The notes: generated from the sequence alone by a model not told the origin. A stretch of 64,000 bases of DNA from Colwellia maritima (GCF_022669015.1 NZ_JAKKSL010000001.1:1098059-1162058), one strand, 5' to 3'. Numbered from the stretch's first letter, positions 41,905 through 52,461 are shown. Numbers and translations: made by a program.

Positions 41905-42669
41905 TTAATTTTTCCCTCCGCAAACACGACAGTTTGCTTGTTTTTTCATTTTAAATTGTTGCCATTGGTTTGATAAGCCATCAAATAAATTCAATTGATT
42001 AATTTGTACATCATTGGTCGTGTCTTTAGCAACGAGCAATTTTATTGCTTGCAAAACCTGCATACCTGCAATAATGGCAAGTACCGGACCTAAAATACCG
42101 ATTGTTTGGCAATTGTTTGTTGGTGCTTTCAATGAGGCAGGGAATAAGCAATGGTAGCAAGCACAGTTTTCATCTCTTGGGTCAACGACTAGCTGTTGAC
42201 CATCAAACCCTGTTGCTGCCCCTATAACCAATGGCACTTTATGCATGACACAGGCTTGATTAATTAGATATCGCGTTTCAATATTGTCTGAACAATCTAG
42301 TACTAGGTCTACTTGTGGTAAGTAATAATCACATAATTCTTGGTCTAACATATCGTCAATCGCTTCAATATTAGTATCGGGAAATTGCAGGCTAAGTTTT
42401 TCGGCAGCAGTATCCGCTTTATTCTGGTTAATATCTTGCTCGCTAAATTGTATTTGACGAGGTAAATTACTAATTTCTACAGAGTCACCATCAGCTAGGT
42501 ATAAGGTGCCAACTCCTGCGGCAGCTAAATACAAACTGGCCGGATTGCCTAAACCACCTACCCCCACGATGAGCACTTTGGCATTTCGTAAGGCTGTTTG
42601 ACCTTGTTCGCCAATTTTGTCCATCATAATTTGTCGTGAATATTTGAGCTTGTCTTGCGTTGTTAACAC
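41905..42669 (-). CDS. moeB: Molybdopterin-synthase adenylyltransferase
   Basis: E1-like enzyme that adenylates the C-terminal Gly of MoaD. It has 254 residues: the nucleotide loop VLIVGVGGLGNPAS, the Arg of NLPRQIQF, DCSDN, and a structural zinc site of two CxxC pairs (CYHC, CRVC). ThiF and MoeB are hard to tell apart by sequence; the neighbouring moaD, moaE and mod genes support MoeB. It is last in the minus-strand cluster, 60 bases after modC. Intact frame. Confidence 0.9.
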   Translation of the reverse strand: MLTTQDKLKYSRQIMMDKIGEQGQTALRNAKVLIVGVGGLGNPASLYLAAAGVGTLYLADGDSVEISNLPRQIQFSEQDINQNKADTAAEKLSLQFPDTNIEAIDDMLDQELCDYYLPQVDLVLDCSDNIETRYLINQACVMHKVPLVIGAATGFDGQQLVVDPRDENCACYHCLFPASLKAPTNNCQTIGILGPVLAIIAGMQVLQAIKLLVAKDTTNDVQINQLNLFDGLSNQWQQFKMKKQANCRVCGGKN

Positions 42670-42729
42670 ATTGGTACCTTTGTATTTGATAAAAGTTCGA
42701 AAAAAAGCCTGTTTCTTAAATTAATTACT

Positions 42730-43891
42730 TCATTCGAGATAAGTTCGCACAGCACCGGCTTTGAATTGCAAGTATACTTTTTGTCCTATTGTTAGCGCCA
42801 AATTCTGTTGTGAAAATGCGCTAATTTCAACAAAAAATAGCTGTTTATCATTACCTTTTGCACAACAGGCTGTAATAAATATTTTATTGTCTAGCTTGTC
42901 TATTGTTTCAATTTTTGTCAGTAGATGATTAACTATAGAAGAGTTAACGGGTTCTGTTAATGAAATACTAATATCCGATGCTAAAATAAAGCAACGCAAA
43001 TGTGTTTCTGCTGAATATTCTGATGGTGTGGGTAAATATAGATTATCTTGGGCATTCAGTACTAACACTGCCAATCCGTGACCATTATCGATTGTTTTTA
43101 TGGGTAAAGACAAACTAGTCTGTTGATGAGTCAAGTGGGGGATTTTCATCTGTTCATTGATACTTTGGTTTGGGCTACTAACATCTTGGTACATTGAATT
43201 TAGTCGATGAATCATTGCATGAATACCGTCATAGCCAGTAACTTTACCCTGTGATAGCACAAGCAACTTGTTACAGACTTGTTGTAATTCATCAAGAGAA
43301 TGACTGACATAAAGCATAGGCAACTGTAACTGGTTTTGTACTTTTAAAATGAGTTTCATTAATCTCGTTTTTGCTTGTCTATCTAGGGCGCTAAGTGGCT
43401 CATCCAGTAATAGTAGTTTGGGTTCAGCTAAAATCGCTCTCGCAAGGGCAACTCGCTGTTTTTGTCCGCCGGACAATTCATTGATGTGTTTCGGTAGCAG
43501 ATTGTCTAATTCTGTTAGTTTGACAATTTCATCAAAATCTAATTTTCTGTTCTTACAACGTTTAATCGAAAAGTTTAAATTTCCTAATACAGTTAAGTGC
43601 GGCAATAAACGAGAATCTTGAAACACTAGGCCGATATTTCTATGTTCTGCTTTAACAAAGCATTTGTTCGAACTGTTTATTAGGCTAACATCATTTAATA
43701 TAATGTGCCCCGAAAAATTTTTTTCTAAGCCGAATAGCACGTAGTAGGGTGGATTTACCTGAGCCAGAATGACCGAATATGCCGGTAATACCTTGGAGAG
43801 AAAGCTCTTCTTGAATAGATAAATTGAATTGTTGAAAATTCAGTTTCATATTTATAGAAAGGCGCTGAGCAGTTTTTAAGGTAGATGTCAT
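42730..43891 (-). CDS. modC: Molybdate ABC transporter ATP-binding protein, one frameshift
   Basis: ATPase of the molybdate importer, about 387 residues joined. Walker A is GHSGSGKST, the Q-loop VFQDSRLLPH, signature LSGGQKQR, Walker B LLLLDEPLSALD, H-loop YVSHS; the C-terminal third is a TOBE/Mop-type molybdate-binding domain. The frame breaks at 43730; restoring CCAGC gives RAIAGLEK, the standard ModC reading. It begins 4 bases after the modB stop, with AAGGAT as ribosome site. Confidence 0.92.
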
Positions 43892-43895
43892 TTTA

Positions 43896-44576
43896 TCATC
43901 CTTTTAAAGCGCTTTTTTTAGGGGCATTGAGCAGATAAATTAAGGCTAATAAAATGAGCGAACTTATTAGTAGGCTGAATGCTAAAATATGAGCTTTAGC
44001 GTAATCAAAAGCTTCAACATGATCAAAGAGAGCGATAGATAATACCCTTGTTTCTCCAGGAATATTACCGCCTATCATTAGTATTACACCAAATTCTCCT
44101 ACTGTATGAGCAAAGCCTAAACTAGCTGCTGTAATAAAGCTTGCCTTGGTCATTGGGATTACGATGTTAAAAAATCGGTCCACTGTACCTGCACCTAGCA
44201 TTGCACCGGCTTCAAGGAGTGGCTCGCCTAATTGTTCAAAGGCCTTTTGTAAAGGCTGAACTACAAAGGGCATAGAATAAAGTACAGAGCCGATAACTAT
44301 CGCTGAAAAACTGAAGGCTAACTGTTGTCCTGTCGCTTGTTGCCATAGTTGCCCTGGTAAATATTGTGGCGAAAAAACAATGAGTAAATAAAAACCGAGT
44401 ACGGTGGGTGGCAAAACTAAGGGAAGGGCAACAATAGCTTCAATGATAACCTTATATCGACTTTGCATATTAGCTAGGTACCAAGCCAAGGGGGTGCCTA
44501 TGAACATTAAAATAATGGTAGTTAATGCCGCCAGTTTCAATGTAGTGAGTAATGCAAGAAAATCAGGATTGACCAT
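43896..44576 (-). CDS. modB: Molybdate ABC transporter permease
   Basis: Membrane channel subunit with 5-6 helices, about 226 residues from the ATG at 44576, which is 1 base after the modA stop; an earlier in-frame start at 44606 would overlap modA. The EAA loop contacting ModC is EAGAMLGAGTVDRFFNIVIP. LPLVLPPTVLGFYLL is the typical ModB second helix. Intact frame. Confidence 0.94.
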   Translation of the reverse strand: MVNPDFLALLTTLKLAALTTIILMFIGTPLAWYLANMQSRYKVIIEAIVALPLVLPPTVLGFYLLIVFSPQYLPGQLWQQATGQQLAFSFSAIVIGSVLYSMPFVVQPLQKAFEQLGEPLLEAGAMLGAGTVDRFFNIVIPMTKASFITAASLGFAHTVGEFGVILMIGGNIPGETRVLSIALFDHVEAFDYAKAHILAFSLLISSLILLALIYLLNAPKKSALKG

Positions 44577-44577
44577 A

Positions 44578-45399
44578 CTAATGTTGCTCAATCTTTGCGT
44601 AACCAAAACGGATTATTTGTTGTTGGGTACTAGGCGCTAGTAAGTAGTCACTTAAACGTTTTGCTTGGTTAATTTGACTGCTGTTTTTTAGGATAACGAG
44701 CTGTTGTATTATTGGTTGGTGGTAATTTTCTGGAATAATAACACCCGTTAAGTTACTAAGTACTAGTTGACTGTTTGCGATTAAACCGCTACTTACGGCT
44801 TGAGAACGCACTTGTGAAAAAGTTTGGTTAATATTCATTCCAACAATGAGTTTTGGTTGATACTGCTGCCATAAGCCTAAATACTTCAAAGTTTGTTTCG
44901 CTGCTTTACCGTATGGTGCAGTGTCTGGGTTAGCAATAGCAAAACGTGAAGGAATTGACAGTAAATCGTCTAATTGTGGTGTTTTATTCATTGCTAAAAG
45001 GGCTAACTGGCCTTGTGCATAAGTTCGCCGGCTATTGGCGACGATTAAGCCCTCTAGCTCAAGCTGTTTGGGGCGTAAACTGTCGGCTGCAATGAAAATG
45101 TCAAAAGGTGCACCATGTTGAATTTGTATAAACATGGCGCCAGTTGCCCCACTAATAATTTGTGTTTTAATGCTTGTTAGTTGATGAAATTCAACTAACA
45201 ATTTTTTTAATGCAGGGGTGAAATTAGAGGCCACAGCAATACGTAAAGGTTGCTCGGGATGTTTTGTTGTATTTTCAACTACACGATTTACCTCTTTACT
45301 AGTAGCATCTTGTGCTGAACAAGTTAGGGCAGAGCTAAGGTAAAATAGAATTAGCGTGAGGGTAAAAAATAGTGTTCTAGTGGAAGAGTATTGATGCAT
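44578..45399 (-). CDS. modA: Molybdate-binding periplasmic protein
   Basis: Captures molybdate or tungstate in the periplasm. About 273 residues from the ATG at 45399, with an N-terminal signal peptide ending around LTCSAQ. Oxyanion-binding segments are VASNFTP, SGATGAMFIQIQHGAPFDIF and NPDTAPYGKAA. A TTG-started ORF from 45426 overlaps moaE and is less likely. It lies between moaE and modB. Intact frame. Confidence 0.93.
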   Translation of the reverse strand: MHQYSSTRTLFFTLTLILFYLSSALTCSAQDATSKEVNRVVENTTKHPEQPLRIAVASNFTPALKKLLVEFHQLTSIKTQIISGATGAMFIQIQHGAPFDIFIAADSLRPKQLELEGLIVANSRRTYAQGQLALLAMNKTPQLDDLLSIPSRFAIANPDTAPYGKAAKQTLKYLGLWQQYQPKLIVGMNINQTFSQVRSQAVSSGLIANSQLVLSNLTGVIIPENYHQPIIQQLVILKNSSQINQAKRLSDYLLAPSTQQQIIRFGYAKIEQH

Positions 45400-45419
45400 A
45401 GAATGTCTTTTATCTCGCT

Positions 45420-45881
45420 TTACCAAGATGCGGCTTTATTTTCGTCGCTTGATTTGGCATCCAACCAGTTTGCACCATCTTTGCTAGTTTCTTTTTTCCA
45501 AAAAGGTGCCTGAACTTTCAAGTAATCCATAATAAATTCATTGGCGGCAAAAGCGTCTTGACGATGTTTACTGGTTACACCAACAAAAACAATTTGATCG
45601 CCAATAAAGAGCTCACCAACACGGTGGATGACTTTTACTCGTCCAATTTCCCGCTCTTTTGCTTGTGCAATAATTTTTAACAGTGATTTTTCGGTCATGC
45701 CAGGATAATGCTCTAACGTTAAACTAGTGACCTGCTTGCCTGCATTTTGATTACGAACTCGACCGGTAAAAGTAACAACAGCACCATCAACGGCATTTTC
45801 ATATTCGAGCAAAGCAACCTCATCCGATAAGCTAAAATCGTCTGTTTGTATAGATATTTCAGGATAAGTTGAATCTGTCAT
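45420..45881 (-). CDS. moaE: Molybdopterin synthase catalytic subunit
   Basis: Large subunit of molybdopterin synthase, converting cyclic pyranopterin monophosphate to molybdopterin with sulfur from MoaD. About 153 residues. Conserved are GAVVTFTGRVRN, LEHYPGM, HRVGELFIGD, SKHRQDAF and the active-site Lys region APFWKKE. The ATG at 45881 lies 2 bases after the moaD stop, with AGGTGG upstream; a GTG at 45890 is an alternative. Intact frame. Confidence 0.95.
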   Translation of the reverse strand: MTDSTYPEISIQTDDFSLSDEVALLEYENAVDGAVVTFTGRVRNQNAGKQVTSLTLEHYPGMTEKSLLKIIAQAKEREIGRVKVIHRVGELFIGDQIVFVGVTSKHRQDAFAANEFIMDYLKVQAPFWKKETSKDGANWLDAKSSDENKAASW

Positions 45882-45882
45882 C

Positions 45883-46131
45883 TTATCCACCTGTTACGGG
45901 AGGGAAAAAAGCCACTTCATCACCCGGTTTAACTGTTTGCTCGTTACTTACCATCTCGTGATTAACTGCTGATAGTAAGGAGTTATTAGCAAAGACTTGT
46001 TGCCATTGCTCATTTTTGCTTGCGAGATGCTGCTTAATTTCATCTACAGTGCTGAAATCGTTACTGTTTAATGATAGTTCGCTGCAATTTAATTGCTCGC
46101 GTAAGGCGGCAAAAAAAACGACTTTAATCAT
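45883..46131 (-). CDS. moaD: Molybdopterin synthase sulfur-carrier subunit
   Basis: Ubiquitin-like sulfur carrier of 82 residues. It ends FFPPVTGG, the Gly-Gly tail that MoeB adenylates and that enters the MoaE active site as thiocarboxylate. It starts IKVVFFAALREQL, typical of MoaD. Operon gap to moaC is 63 bases. Intact frame. Confidence 0.95.
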   Translation of the reverse strand: MIKVVFFAALREQLNCSELSLNSNDFSTVDEIKQHLASKNEQWQQVFANNSLLSAVNHEMVSNEQTVKPGDEVAFFPPVTGG

Positions 46132-46194
46132 AATTATTTTCTCTTTTAATAAGCACGGTTAAATCTACTATTATAAATAGGGGGTGTGAGTATT

Positions 46195-46719
46195 TCAGAT
46201 ATAGGCAAACTTAGGAAGCGTGCCAATGACCTGACTTTCCCCTTCTTTAGTTAGCACTTTAATGTCAGTAATTATCATGGCAGGATCAGCCGCTTTACAC
46301 ATGTCAAATAGCGTTAAACATGCTACAGAAACCGCCGTTAATGCCTCCATCTCAACCCCTGTTTGTCCAGTTAAGCGACAAAGGCTCATTACTTTTACTT
46401 GTGAGTTTTTATCATCAAGCGTGAAGTCAACTTGTACTTTGCTTAGCATTAACGGATGACATAAAGGGATTAAATCGCTGCATTTTTTAGCTGCTTGAAT
46501 ACCGGCAATACGCGCGACAGCAAAAACATCGCCTTTTTTGTGTTTGCCTGTCGTGATCAAGTCAAACGTAGCGCGGTTCATTTTTATCAAACCTTGGGCG
46601 GTTGCAGTGCGAGAGGTCATTGCTTTTTCAGTTACATCAACCATATTCGCCTCACCTTGTTGATTTAGGTGACTAAGCTCTACTGTTGTCTTTTGGATTG
46701 GTTGTGTTGAACTGCTCAT
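46195..46719 (-). CDS. moaC: Cyclic pyranopterin monophosphate synthase
   Basis: Second step of molybdopterin synthesis, after MoaA. It has 174 residues. Conserved stretches are [40 protein letters not shown] with the active-site K of CKAADP, and [14 protein letters not shown] [10 protein letters not shown]. Its ATG overlaps the moaB stop by one base (TAATG), so translation is probably coupled. Intact frame. Confidence 0.96.
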   Translation of the reverse strand: MSSSTQPIQKTTVELSHLNQQGEANMVDVTEKAMTSRTATAQGLIKMNRATFDLITTGKHKKGDVFAVARIAGIQAAKKCSDLIPLCHPLMLSKVQVDFTLDDKNSQVKVMSLCRLTGQTGVEMEALTAVSVACLTLFDMCKAADPAMIITDIKVLTKEGESQVIGTLPKFAYI

Positions 46720-47261
46720 TAGCCACGAGTCTCACATTGTTCAGCACTAATATTTAAATGAGGCACAAAGTTACAGGGTCTATGACTGGCATCTAATTGC
46801 TCTTTAATCACTTTATCCCAAGCTGTTTTACAGGCATTAGTTGACCCAGGCACACATAAAATAACCGTTTTATTGGCAATGCCACCAAATGCGCGCGATT
46901 GAATAGTTGATGTGCCTATTTCGCTTAATGATACGTGGCGGAATACCTCGCCAAAGCCTTCAACATTTTTGTCGAATAATGCCATTAACGCCTCTGGTGT
47001 ATTGTCGCGTTCAGTAAATCCAGTACCACCAGTTGAAATGATTGCGTTAATACTATTATCAGCAATCCATTTTGATACTTGTGCGCGAAGTTGATATACA
47101 TCATCAATGACAATCGCTTTGTCTGCTAGGTTATGACCGGCAGCGGTAAGACGCTCTACTAATGCGTGCCCGGAAGTATCATTGTCTTCAGTGCGGGTAT
47201 CTGAAACGGTTAATACTGCTATATTTAAGGGAATAAATGTTGTGCCGCCGTGTGCTGACAT
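46719..47261 (-). CDS. moaB: MoaB-type molybdopterin-binding protein
   Basis: MogA/MoaB family, 180 residues; probably adenylates molybdopterin before molybdenum insertion by MoeA, although E. coli MoaB itself has no shown activity. Signature: [17 protein letters not shown], and [13 protein letters not shown] near the end. It sits between mobA and moaC and overlaps moaC by one base. Intact frame. Confidence 0.93.
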   Translation of the reverse strand: MSAHGGTTFIPLNIAVLTVSDTRTEDNDTSGHALVERLTAAGHNLADKAIVIDDVYQLRAQVSKWIADNSINAIISTGGTGFTERDNTPEALMALFDKNVEGFGEVFRHVSLSEIGTSTIQSRAFGGIANKTVILCVPGSTNACKTAWDKVIKEQLDASHRPCNFVPHLNISAEQCETRG

Positions 47262-47303
47262 AGTTTTTTCCTTTTTACACTTATGCTGTTTAAAATGAAT
47301 CGG

Positions 47304-47954
47304 TTAAAAGTTAAGTTTTTGTTTTGCTTGCTGCCATTGTTCCGGTGTATTGGTATTAAATAAAACGGATGCATCGCTACATTGAATAGCTTGATGCGGA
47401 ATGTTCTTTAGTAACGCTTTAATTGAAGGGCCTTTTTCCTGTCCTGCAATACTAAAACGAGATTTATCGTTGGACTGCTTACCCGTTTTAACAAAAGCTT
47501 GTGCTAAAAAAAGCGTTACATATGAGTTGTTCGGTAAATAGAGTGGAATATTATGACCTTCAAAAAATGTTGCTTTTTGGCTAAGCTCTCCTTTTAGACG
47601 TAAATCAGCTAAGGCTTTAGCCTTCATAAAAGGTAAGTCAACGGGGAGTATCAACAAAGACTTCGCTTGAGGATATTTAGCTAGAACGCTTAAAATTCCG
47701 CCAACAGGACCGCTGAGTTTTACTGTGTCTGGAACATCATATTTATCACCACTCACAACTATGTTATTAATGCCCGACTCATTAAGTACTTGCTTAGAAA
47801 ACTCTAACATAGAGAGCATAGAATTATCATCACGAAGTAGTTTTGCTTTATTACGGCCCATACGTGTTGATAAGCCACCCGCAAGCACTACGCCTAAACA
47901 ATATTCATTTAATGGCGAGCTCTTTAAAGTTGAGGCATGTATAACTGTACTCAT
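47304..47954 (-). CDS. mobA: Molybdenum cofactor guanylyltransferase
   Basis: Attaches GMP to Mo-molybdopterin to give the bis-MGD form used by NarG. It has 216 residues. The nucleotide-binding loop reads VVLAGGLSTRMGRNKAKL (family LAGGxSxRMGxxK), followed by VSGDKYD and the Mg-binding LPVDLPFM. It begins next to the moaA stop. Intact frame. Confidence 0.93.
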   Translation of the reverse strand: MSTVIHASTLKSSPLNEYCLGVVLAGGLSTRMGRNKAKLLRDDNSMLSMLEFSKQVLNESGINNIVVSGDKYDVPDTVKLSGPVGGILSVLAKYPQAKSLLILPVDLPFMKAKALADLRLKGELSQKATFFEGHNIPLYLPNNSYVTLFLAQAFVKTGKQSNDKSRFSIAGQEKGPSIKALLKNIPHQAIQCSDASVLFNTNTPEQWQQAKQKLNF

Positions 47955-47955
47955 G

Positions 47956-48928
47956 CTAACCGCCTAACATCGCTAAATGTTTAGTACCGCCCGTTAGCTT
48001 ATCATGTAAAAAATGCGCTGCTTTTTTATCACCTAACAAGGATAATATCTTTGTTTGTAAGGGAATAATGTTGTCTGACTGCAATTGCTCTCTTAACGAT
48101 AAGCCATTTTCACCAAAAAGACATAAATGCAGTTTTCCTGATGAACTAACGCGTAAACGGTTACAGGTATTACAGAAATCTTTAGAATAAGGCATGATCA
48201 AGCCAATCCGACCTTGGTAATCAGGATGATAAAATTCTTGTGCAGGCCCCGCTGTTTTTTCTTGAATGACGGGTAGCCAACCATCAAGAATTAAATTTTG
48301 TTTAATGCGAGATCCCTGTACGTGCTGTGCGTCAAAAAAATCTTGATTGTCACCCGTTTGCATGAGTTCGATAAAACGTAAAGTGACAGGTGTATCCTTC
48401 AGCCAGTCTAAATAGCTTTGAATATTACGGCCACTATATTCTTTCATTAAAACGGTATTTACTTTGATGCTCGGTCGACCATCAGCGAGTGCCATATCAA
48501 TACCTTTTAGAATAGTGTCGAGCTTGTTATGGCCTGTAATTGCATGAAATTGTCTTGGATCTAAGCTGTCTATACTAATATTGATGGCATCAATACCAAG
48601 CATCTAACCAAGCGGGTAAATGATCAGGTAATTTAAAGCCATTACTGGTTATTGCAACTTTTTTGATGCCTTGTGTTTGTTTGCATGTAGCGATGATCTC
48701 GGGGAGATCTTTTCGAAGTGCGGGTTCCCCACCTGTAATGCGAATTTTTTCTGTCCCTAAATTGGCAAAAGCAGCTGTTAAGCGTTTTATTTCAGTAAGT
48801 GACATGAAATCACGCGGTTGATCACATTGATAACCGTCAGGTAGGCAATAGTTGCATTTAAAATTGCACACGTCTGTAATGGATAGGCGCAGATAGTAAA
48901 ATCTGCGACCAAAATTGTCTTCTAACAT
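47956..48928 (-). CDS. moaA: GTP 3',8-cyclase (radical SAM), one frameshift
   Basis: First step of Moco synthesis. About 323 residues joined. The N-terminal radical-SAM cluster is CNFKCNYC; the second cluster is in FCNTCNRLRVSSSGKLHLC; the protein ends MLGG, the Gly-Gly tail needed for activity. The frame breaks at about 48596-48601, where GCTTGG stands for GCTGG (Asp-Ala-Gly-Ile-Asp). The ATG is 2 bases after AAGGTG-AT, which lies in a structured leader. First gene of the long minus-strand cluster. Confidence 0.94.
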
Positions 48929-48930
48929 AT

Positions 48931-48995
48931 CACCTTTCCAAATGTCGGGAGGCTAACGCGTTTCCTTGTTAACCCTGGCAGCGAACTCAAAGCAT
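48931..48995 (-). ncRNA. Candidate Moco riboswitch / structured moaA leader
   Basis: On the minus strand, just before the moaA ATG, GGTTAAC and GTTAGCC form a 7-base-pair stem capped by an AAG-GAAA-CGC loop with a GNRA tetraloop, followed by a CTCCCG run and GGAAAGGTG, which contains the ribosome binding site. Moco RNA motifs stand upstream of moaA in many gammaproteobacteria, use a GNRA tetraloop contact and mask the ribosome site. The match to that family is by general form and position; I cannot run a covariance search. Confidence 0.55.
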
Positions 48996-49327
48996 TAGAT
49001 ATTTTCAGAAAAACTATCCAAAGCTAAAGTTGCTACGGCTTGAAATAACATAACCTGTTTTACAAAAACTGGGCGTTAGTTATTTAAGCTCGGTGTTAAA
49101 TACTCATGCACTACTCTTACAAACACAATGATGTGCTGAGAGCGGTTACATGACCAAAAATAAGTATATCATCTATTGTTAAGCATCATAATGTTTTTTG
49201 ATTTAGTACTTTTTGATACGCATCAAGGTTATGTAAAAAAGCACTGTTACTTTAGTCGTTAATAAGGTGATAATAACGGCTTTTAAATAATTAAATTACT
49301 TTACGCAAGTAATTAAGTGAGATTATT
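48996..49327. other. Divergent promoter region of moaA and moeA
   Basis: This region between the moaA leader and moeA has no supported ORF. It should contain the moaA promoter (minus) and the moeA promoter (plus). GATAGTTTTTCTGAAAATATC could form a weak hairpin in the moaA leader near 48995-49020. I see no FNR or NarL site. Confidence 0.45.
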
Positions 49328-50563
49328 ATGTCTGATTGTTGTTCTGCGCCAGGCTTATTGCCATTTGAGTGTGCATTAGAAAATATGTTGTCACAAATAA
49401 CGCCGGTGACAGAAACATTAACGTTGCCAATAACTCAGGCACTTAATTATATTTTAGCGCAAGATATAGCTAGTCCGATTAATGTACCTAATCACGATAA
49501 CTCCGCTATGGATGGTTACGCTTTTGCAATAGAAAGCTTACAACAAAATAAAGTGCTATCCTTAGTTGGTCGTTCAATGGCCGGTGCGCCTTTTGAAGGT
49601 AAATGTAATGTAGGCGAATGTATACGTATTATGACAGGAGCTAAAATGCCGGCTTGTTGTGATAGTGTTGAAATGCAAGAAAACGTACAAGTAAATGATA
49701 ACAAGGTAACATTTCTACAAGAGAAAACGCAGGGCTCTCATGTACGACATGCGGGCGAAGATATTCAATTGGGTCAGCAAGTTTTTAATAAAGGCCAAAA
49801 ATTATCGGCAGTCGATATTGGTATTTTAGCTTCATTGGGCATTGCTGAGGTGAACGTTTATCGCAAATTAACTGTGGCGTTAATTGCAACAGGTGATGAA
49901 TTAAAACTACCCGGACAAAGGTTAAATTCGGGCGATATTTATGAAAGCAATAGTTTTGTTTTACGTGGTATGCTAGCTAAGCTGCACGTAAATGTGATTG
50001 ATTTTGGTATTATTGAAGATAAGTTTGACTCAATTAAAGCTGCATTTGTTAGTGCAGACCGCAAGCTGATGCGGTTATTTCATCAGGTGGCGTTTCAGTT
50101 GGTGATGCTGATTACACCAAAGCAGTGCTTGACGATTTAGGTGAAATAGGTTTTTGGAAAATAGCCATGAAGCCAGGTAAGCCTTTTGCTTTTGGTAAGC
50201 TAACTAACAGTGTGTTTTTCGGTTTACCAGGTAACCCAGTATCAGCTTTAGTTACCTTTCATCAACTAGCGATTGTTGCGTTAACCAAAATGCAAAATGG
50301 CAAAGCGTTATCGCGCACTCAATTGCAAGTTAAATGTGTTAGTGATTTAAAAAAATCACCAGGGCGACTTGATTTTCAACGTGGTGTGTTGAGTATTAAT
50401 GATCAAGGTGAGAATGTTGTTAACTCAACGGGGTCACAGGGCTCAGGTATTTTATCAAGTTTAGCGCAAGCTAATTGCTTTATCGTTTTACCAAACCGAA
50501 AAAGGAAAGGTTAACGCAGGTGAGTTAGTCACAGTTCAACTGTTTGACCATTTCATTCAATAA
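49328..50563 (+). CDS. moeA: Molybdopterin molybdenumtransferase, two frameshifts
   Basis: Inserts molybdate into adenylated molybdopterin. Joined length is 411 residues, like E. coli MoeA. Domains: [13 protein letters not shown] (N-terminal signature), [33 protein letters not shown] (after repair) and [13 protein letters not shown]. Breaks at 50059 (CCGC for CCAGC, giving ADQQADAV) and 50491 (CCAAACC for CCAGCC, giving LPAEKGKV) cancel in length. It is divergent from moaA; AAGTGAG is the ribosome site. Confidence 0.93.
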
Positions 50564-50631
50564 ATCGGTTATTTCAACTTACAAAAAGTCAAAGGATTAG
50601 GCTATAAGTAACTTAATGAGGAACTTTATAG

Positions 50632-51015
50632 ATGACCTATAATTTGGGTTTTGGAAAAATTAATATTATTGATGGCAATATTGCTGAAATTATTATTAAT
50701 GATAATATTGAAATGTCGCTAGAAATGGTTGAAGAATGTGAGCAATTTTTTAGCCAACATTTTTCTGATAATTTCGGTATATTAGTGAATAAAATAAATG
50801 CTTATCAATATTCCTTTGAAGCTAAGCTAACGATTGGTATGAATGAAAAACTTTGTGCCATAGCTGTAATAAATTACCACCAAAACGGCCGTAAACAAAC
50901 TGATAGAATTATTCAACTTCGAAAACAAGATAATCTAAATCTAAAAATTTTTTCAGGGTTAGAATTAGGCCGGCAAGAAGGATTAGAGTGGATAAAGAAA
51001 GAACTGTCAACATAG
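50632..51015 (+). CDS. STAS/SEC14-like small protein, unknown function
   Basis: A 127-residue cytoplasmic protein. Alternating strands and helices (NLGFGKINIIDGNIAEIII, then SDNFGILVNKINAYQYSFEAKL and KIFSGLELGRQEGLEWIKK) resemble the small SpoIIAA/STAS-like proteins common in Bacteroidetes, which also start with a GFG-I motif. No catalytic residues can be named. It follows moeA by 68 bases on the same strand and is convergent with hemL. If the kinship is right, transfer between phyla is possible. Function unknown. Confidence 0.55.
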   Translation: MTYNLGFGKINIIDGNIAEIIINDNIEMSLEMVEECEQFFSQHFSDNFGILVNKINAYQYSFEAKLTIGMNEKLCAIAVINYHQNGRKQTDRIIQLRKQDNLNLKIFSGLELGRQEGLEWIKKELST

Positions 51016-51033
51016 CGTTAACTGTTCTTTCTT
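50995..51033. terminator. Terminator-like hairpin between the STAS-like gene and hemL
   Basis: AAGAAAGAAC and GTTCTTTCTT pair perfectly across a 19-base loop that itself contains GTTAAC. The left arm overlaps the 3' end of the STAS-like coding region; T-rich sequence follows. Likely bidirectional for the convergent pair. Confidence 0.6.
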
Positions 51034-51051
51034 ATTTCATGATGTTATTAA

Positions 51052-52359
51052 TTAAAGTTGGGCAAAACACTTAGCCGCAGCTTCTAATGTTTTTTCAATA
51101 ATTTCGTCACTATGAGCCATCGATACAAAACCTGTTTCAAACGCTGATGGCGCTAAGTAAACACCTTGTTCTAACATTAAATGAAAGAAATGTTTGAATT
51201 TCTCGCTGTCACAAGCCATTACTTGCTCAAACGTAGTAATAGGTGTTTCGTCGCTAGTAAAAAAGAAACCAAACATACCACCAACATAGTTAATATTTAA
51301 ATCAACACCATGTCGGTCTGCCGCGGCTTTTAAGCCCATTGCTAGCTTTTCAGTCGCAGCACTTAATTGTTTATGTTTATTCCCTTTGGCTAGCTCCGTT
51401 AATGAGGCTAAACCTGCAGCCATTGCAAGAGGATTACCTGAAAGTGTTCCTGCTTGATACACAGGGCCAACTGGGGCAATGAAATCCATGATTGCTTTTT
51501 TACCACCAAAAGCACCAACGGGCATACCGCCGCCAATGACTTTACCTAACGTTGTTAAGTCTGGTTTTATGTCATAATGGGCTTGTGCGCCACCAAGTGC
51601 GACACGAAAACCTGTCATAACTTCATCAAAAATAAGCACAGAGCTATATTCATCACACACATCACGAAGACCTTTAAGGAAACCTTCAACAGGTGGAATA
51701 CAATTCATATTACCAAGAACAGGTTCAACAATAATACAGGCGATTTGATCGGGATATTTAGTGAAAATTTCTTTTACTTCATCCAAGTTATTATAGCTAA
51801 CCGTTAAAGTATGTTTTGCAAAGTCAGCCGGAATACCAGGCGAGTTAGGTACGCCTAACGTTAGTGCACCAGAGCCCGCTTTCACTAATAGAGAGTCAGC
51901 ATGACCATGATAACAACCTTCAAATTTTAAAATTTTATCTCTGCCAGTAAAACCACGCGCTAAACGAATAGCACTCATAGTTGCTTCAGTGCCAGAGCTA
52001 ACCATACGTAAAGATTCCATTGAGGGGACTAACTCACGTACTTTTTCGGCCATGGTAATTTCAATTTCTGTTGGTGCACCAAAGCTTAAACCACGTTGAG
52101 CTGTATTAATTACAGCTTCTAGTATTGCAGGGTGATTATGACCTAAAATCATAGGACCCCAAGAACCAACATAATCTATATAAGCATTATCGTCTTCATC
52201 ATATAGGTAAGCGCCTTCTGCACGCTTTATAAATGATGGGGTGCCCCCAACACTATTAAATGCACGTACGGGCGAATTTACACCACCAGGAATAACACTT
52301 TTTGCTTTAGCAAAAAGTTTTTCTGAATTGTGTGTTGAAAAATTAGTTGATCCAGTCAT
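51052..52359 (-). CDS. hemL: Glutamate-1-semialdehyde 2,1-aminomutase
   Basis: PLP enzyme making 5-aminolevulinate in the C5 haem pathway. About 435 residues. Motifs: [54 protein letters not shown] and the PLP Lys in [13 protein letters not shown] two codons upstream (52365) is possible, but the ATG at 52359 has AAGAG nine bases before it. Intact frame, own transcript. Confidence 0.97.
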   Translation of the reverse strand: MTGSTNFSTHNSEKLFAKAKSVIPGGVNSPVRAFNSVGGTPSFIKRAEGAYLYDEDDNAYIDYVGSWGPMILGHNHPAILEAVINTAQRGLSFGAPTEIEITMAEKVRELVPSMESLRMVSSGTEATMSAIRLARGFTGRDKILKFEGCYHGHADSLLVKAGSGALTLGVPNSPGIPADFAKHTLTVSYNNLDEVKEIFTKYPDQIACIIVEPVLGNMNCIPPVEGFLKGLRDVCDEYSSVLIFDEVMTGFRVALGGAQAHYDIKPDLTTLGKVIGGGMPVGAFGGKKAIMDFIAPVGPVYQAGTLSGNPLAMAAGLASLTELAKGNKHKQLSAATEKLAMGLKAAADRHGVDLNINYVGGMFGFFFTSDETPITTFEQVMACDSEKFKHFFHLMLEQGVYLAPSAFETGFVSMAHSDEIIEKTLEAAAKCFAQL

Positions 52360-52461
52360 TGTCAAAACTCTTTTTGGGTTCGTTATGTTGTTAATCGGTT
52401 ACTTAATTGCTCTAGTAGAACAAGTTTTTGCTAAAAAACAGAGAGATTAGTTACAGAAAAA

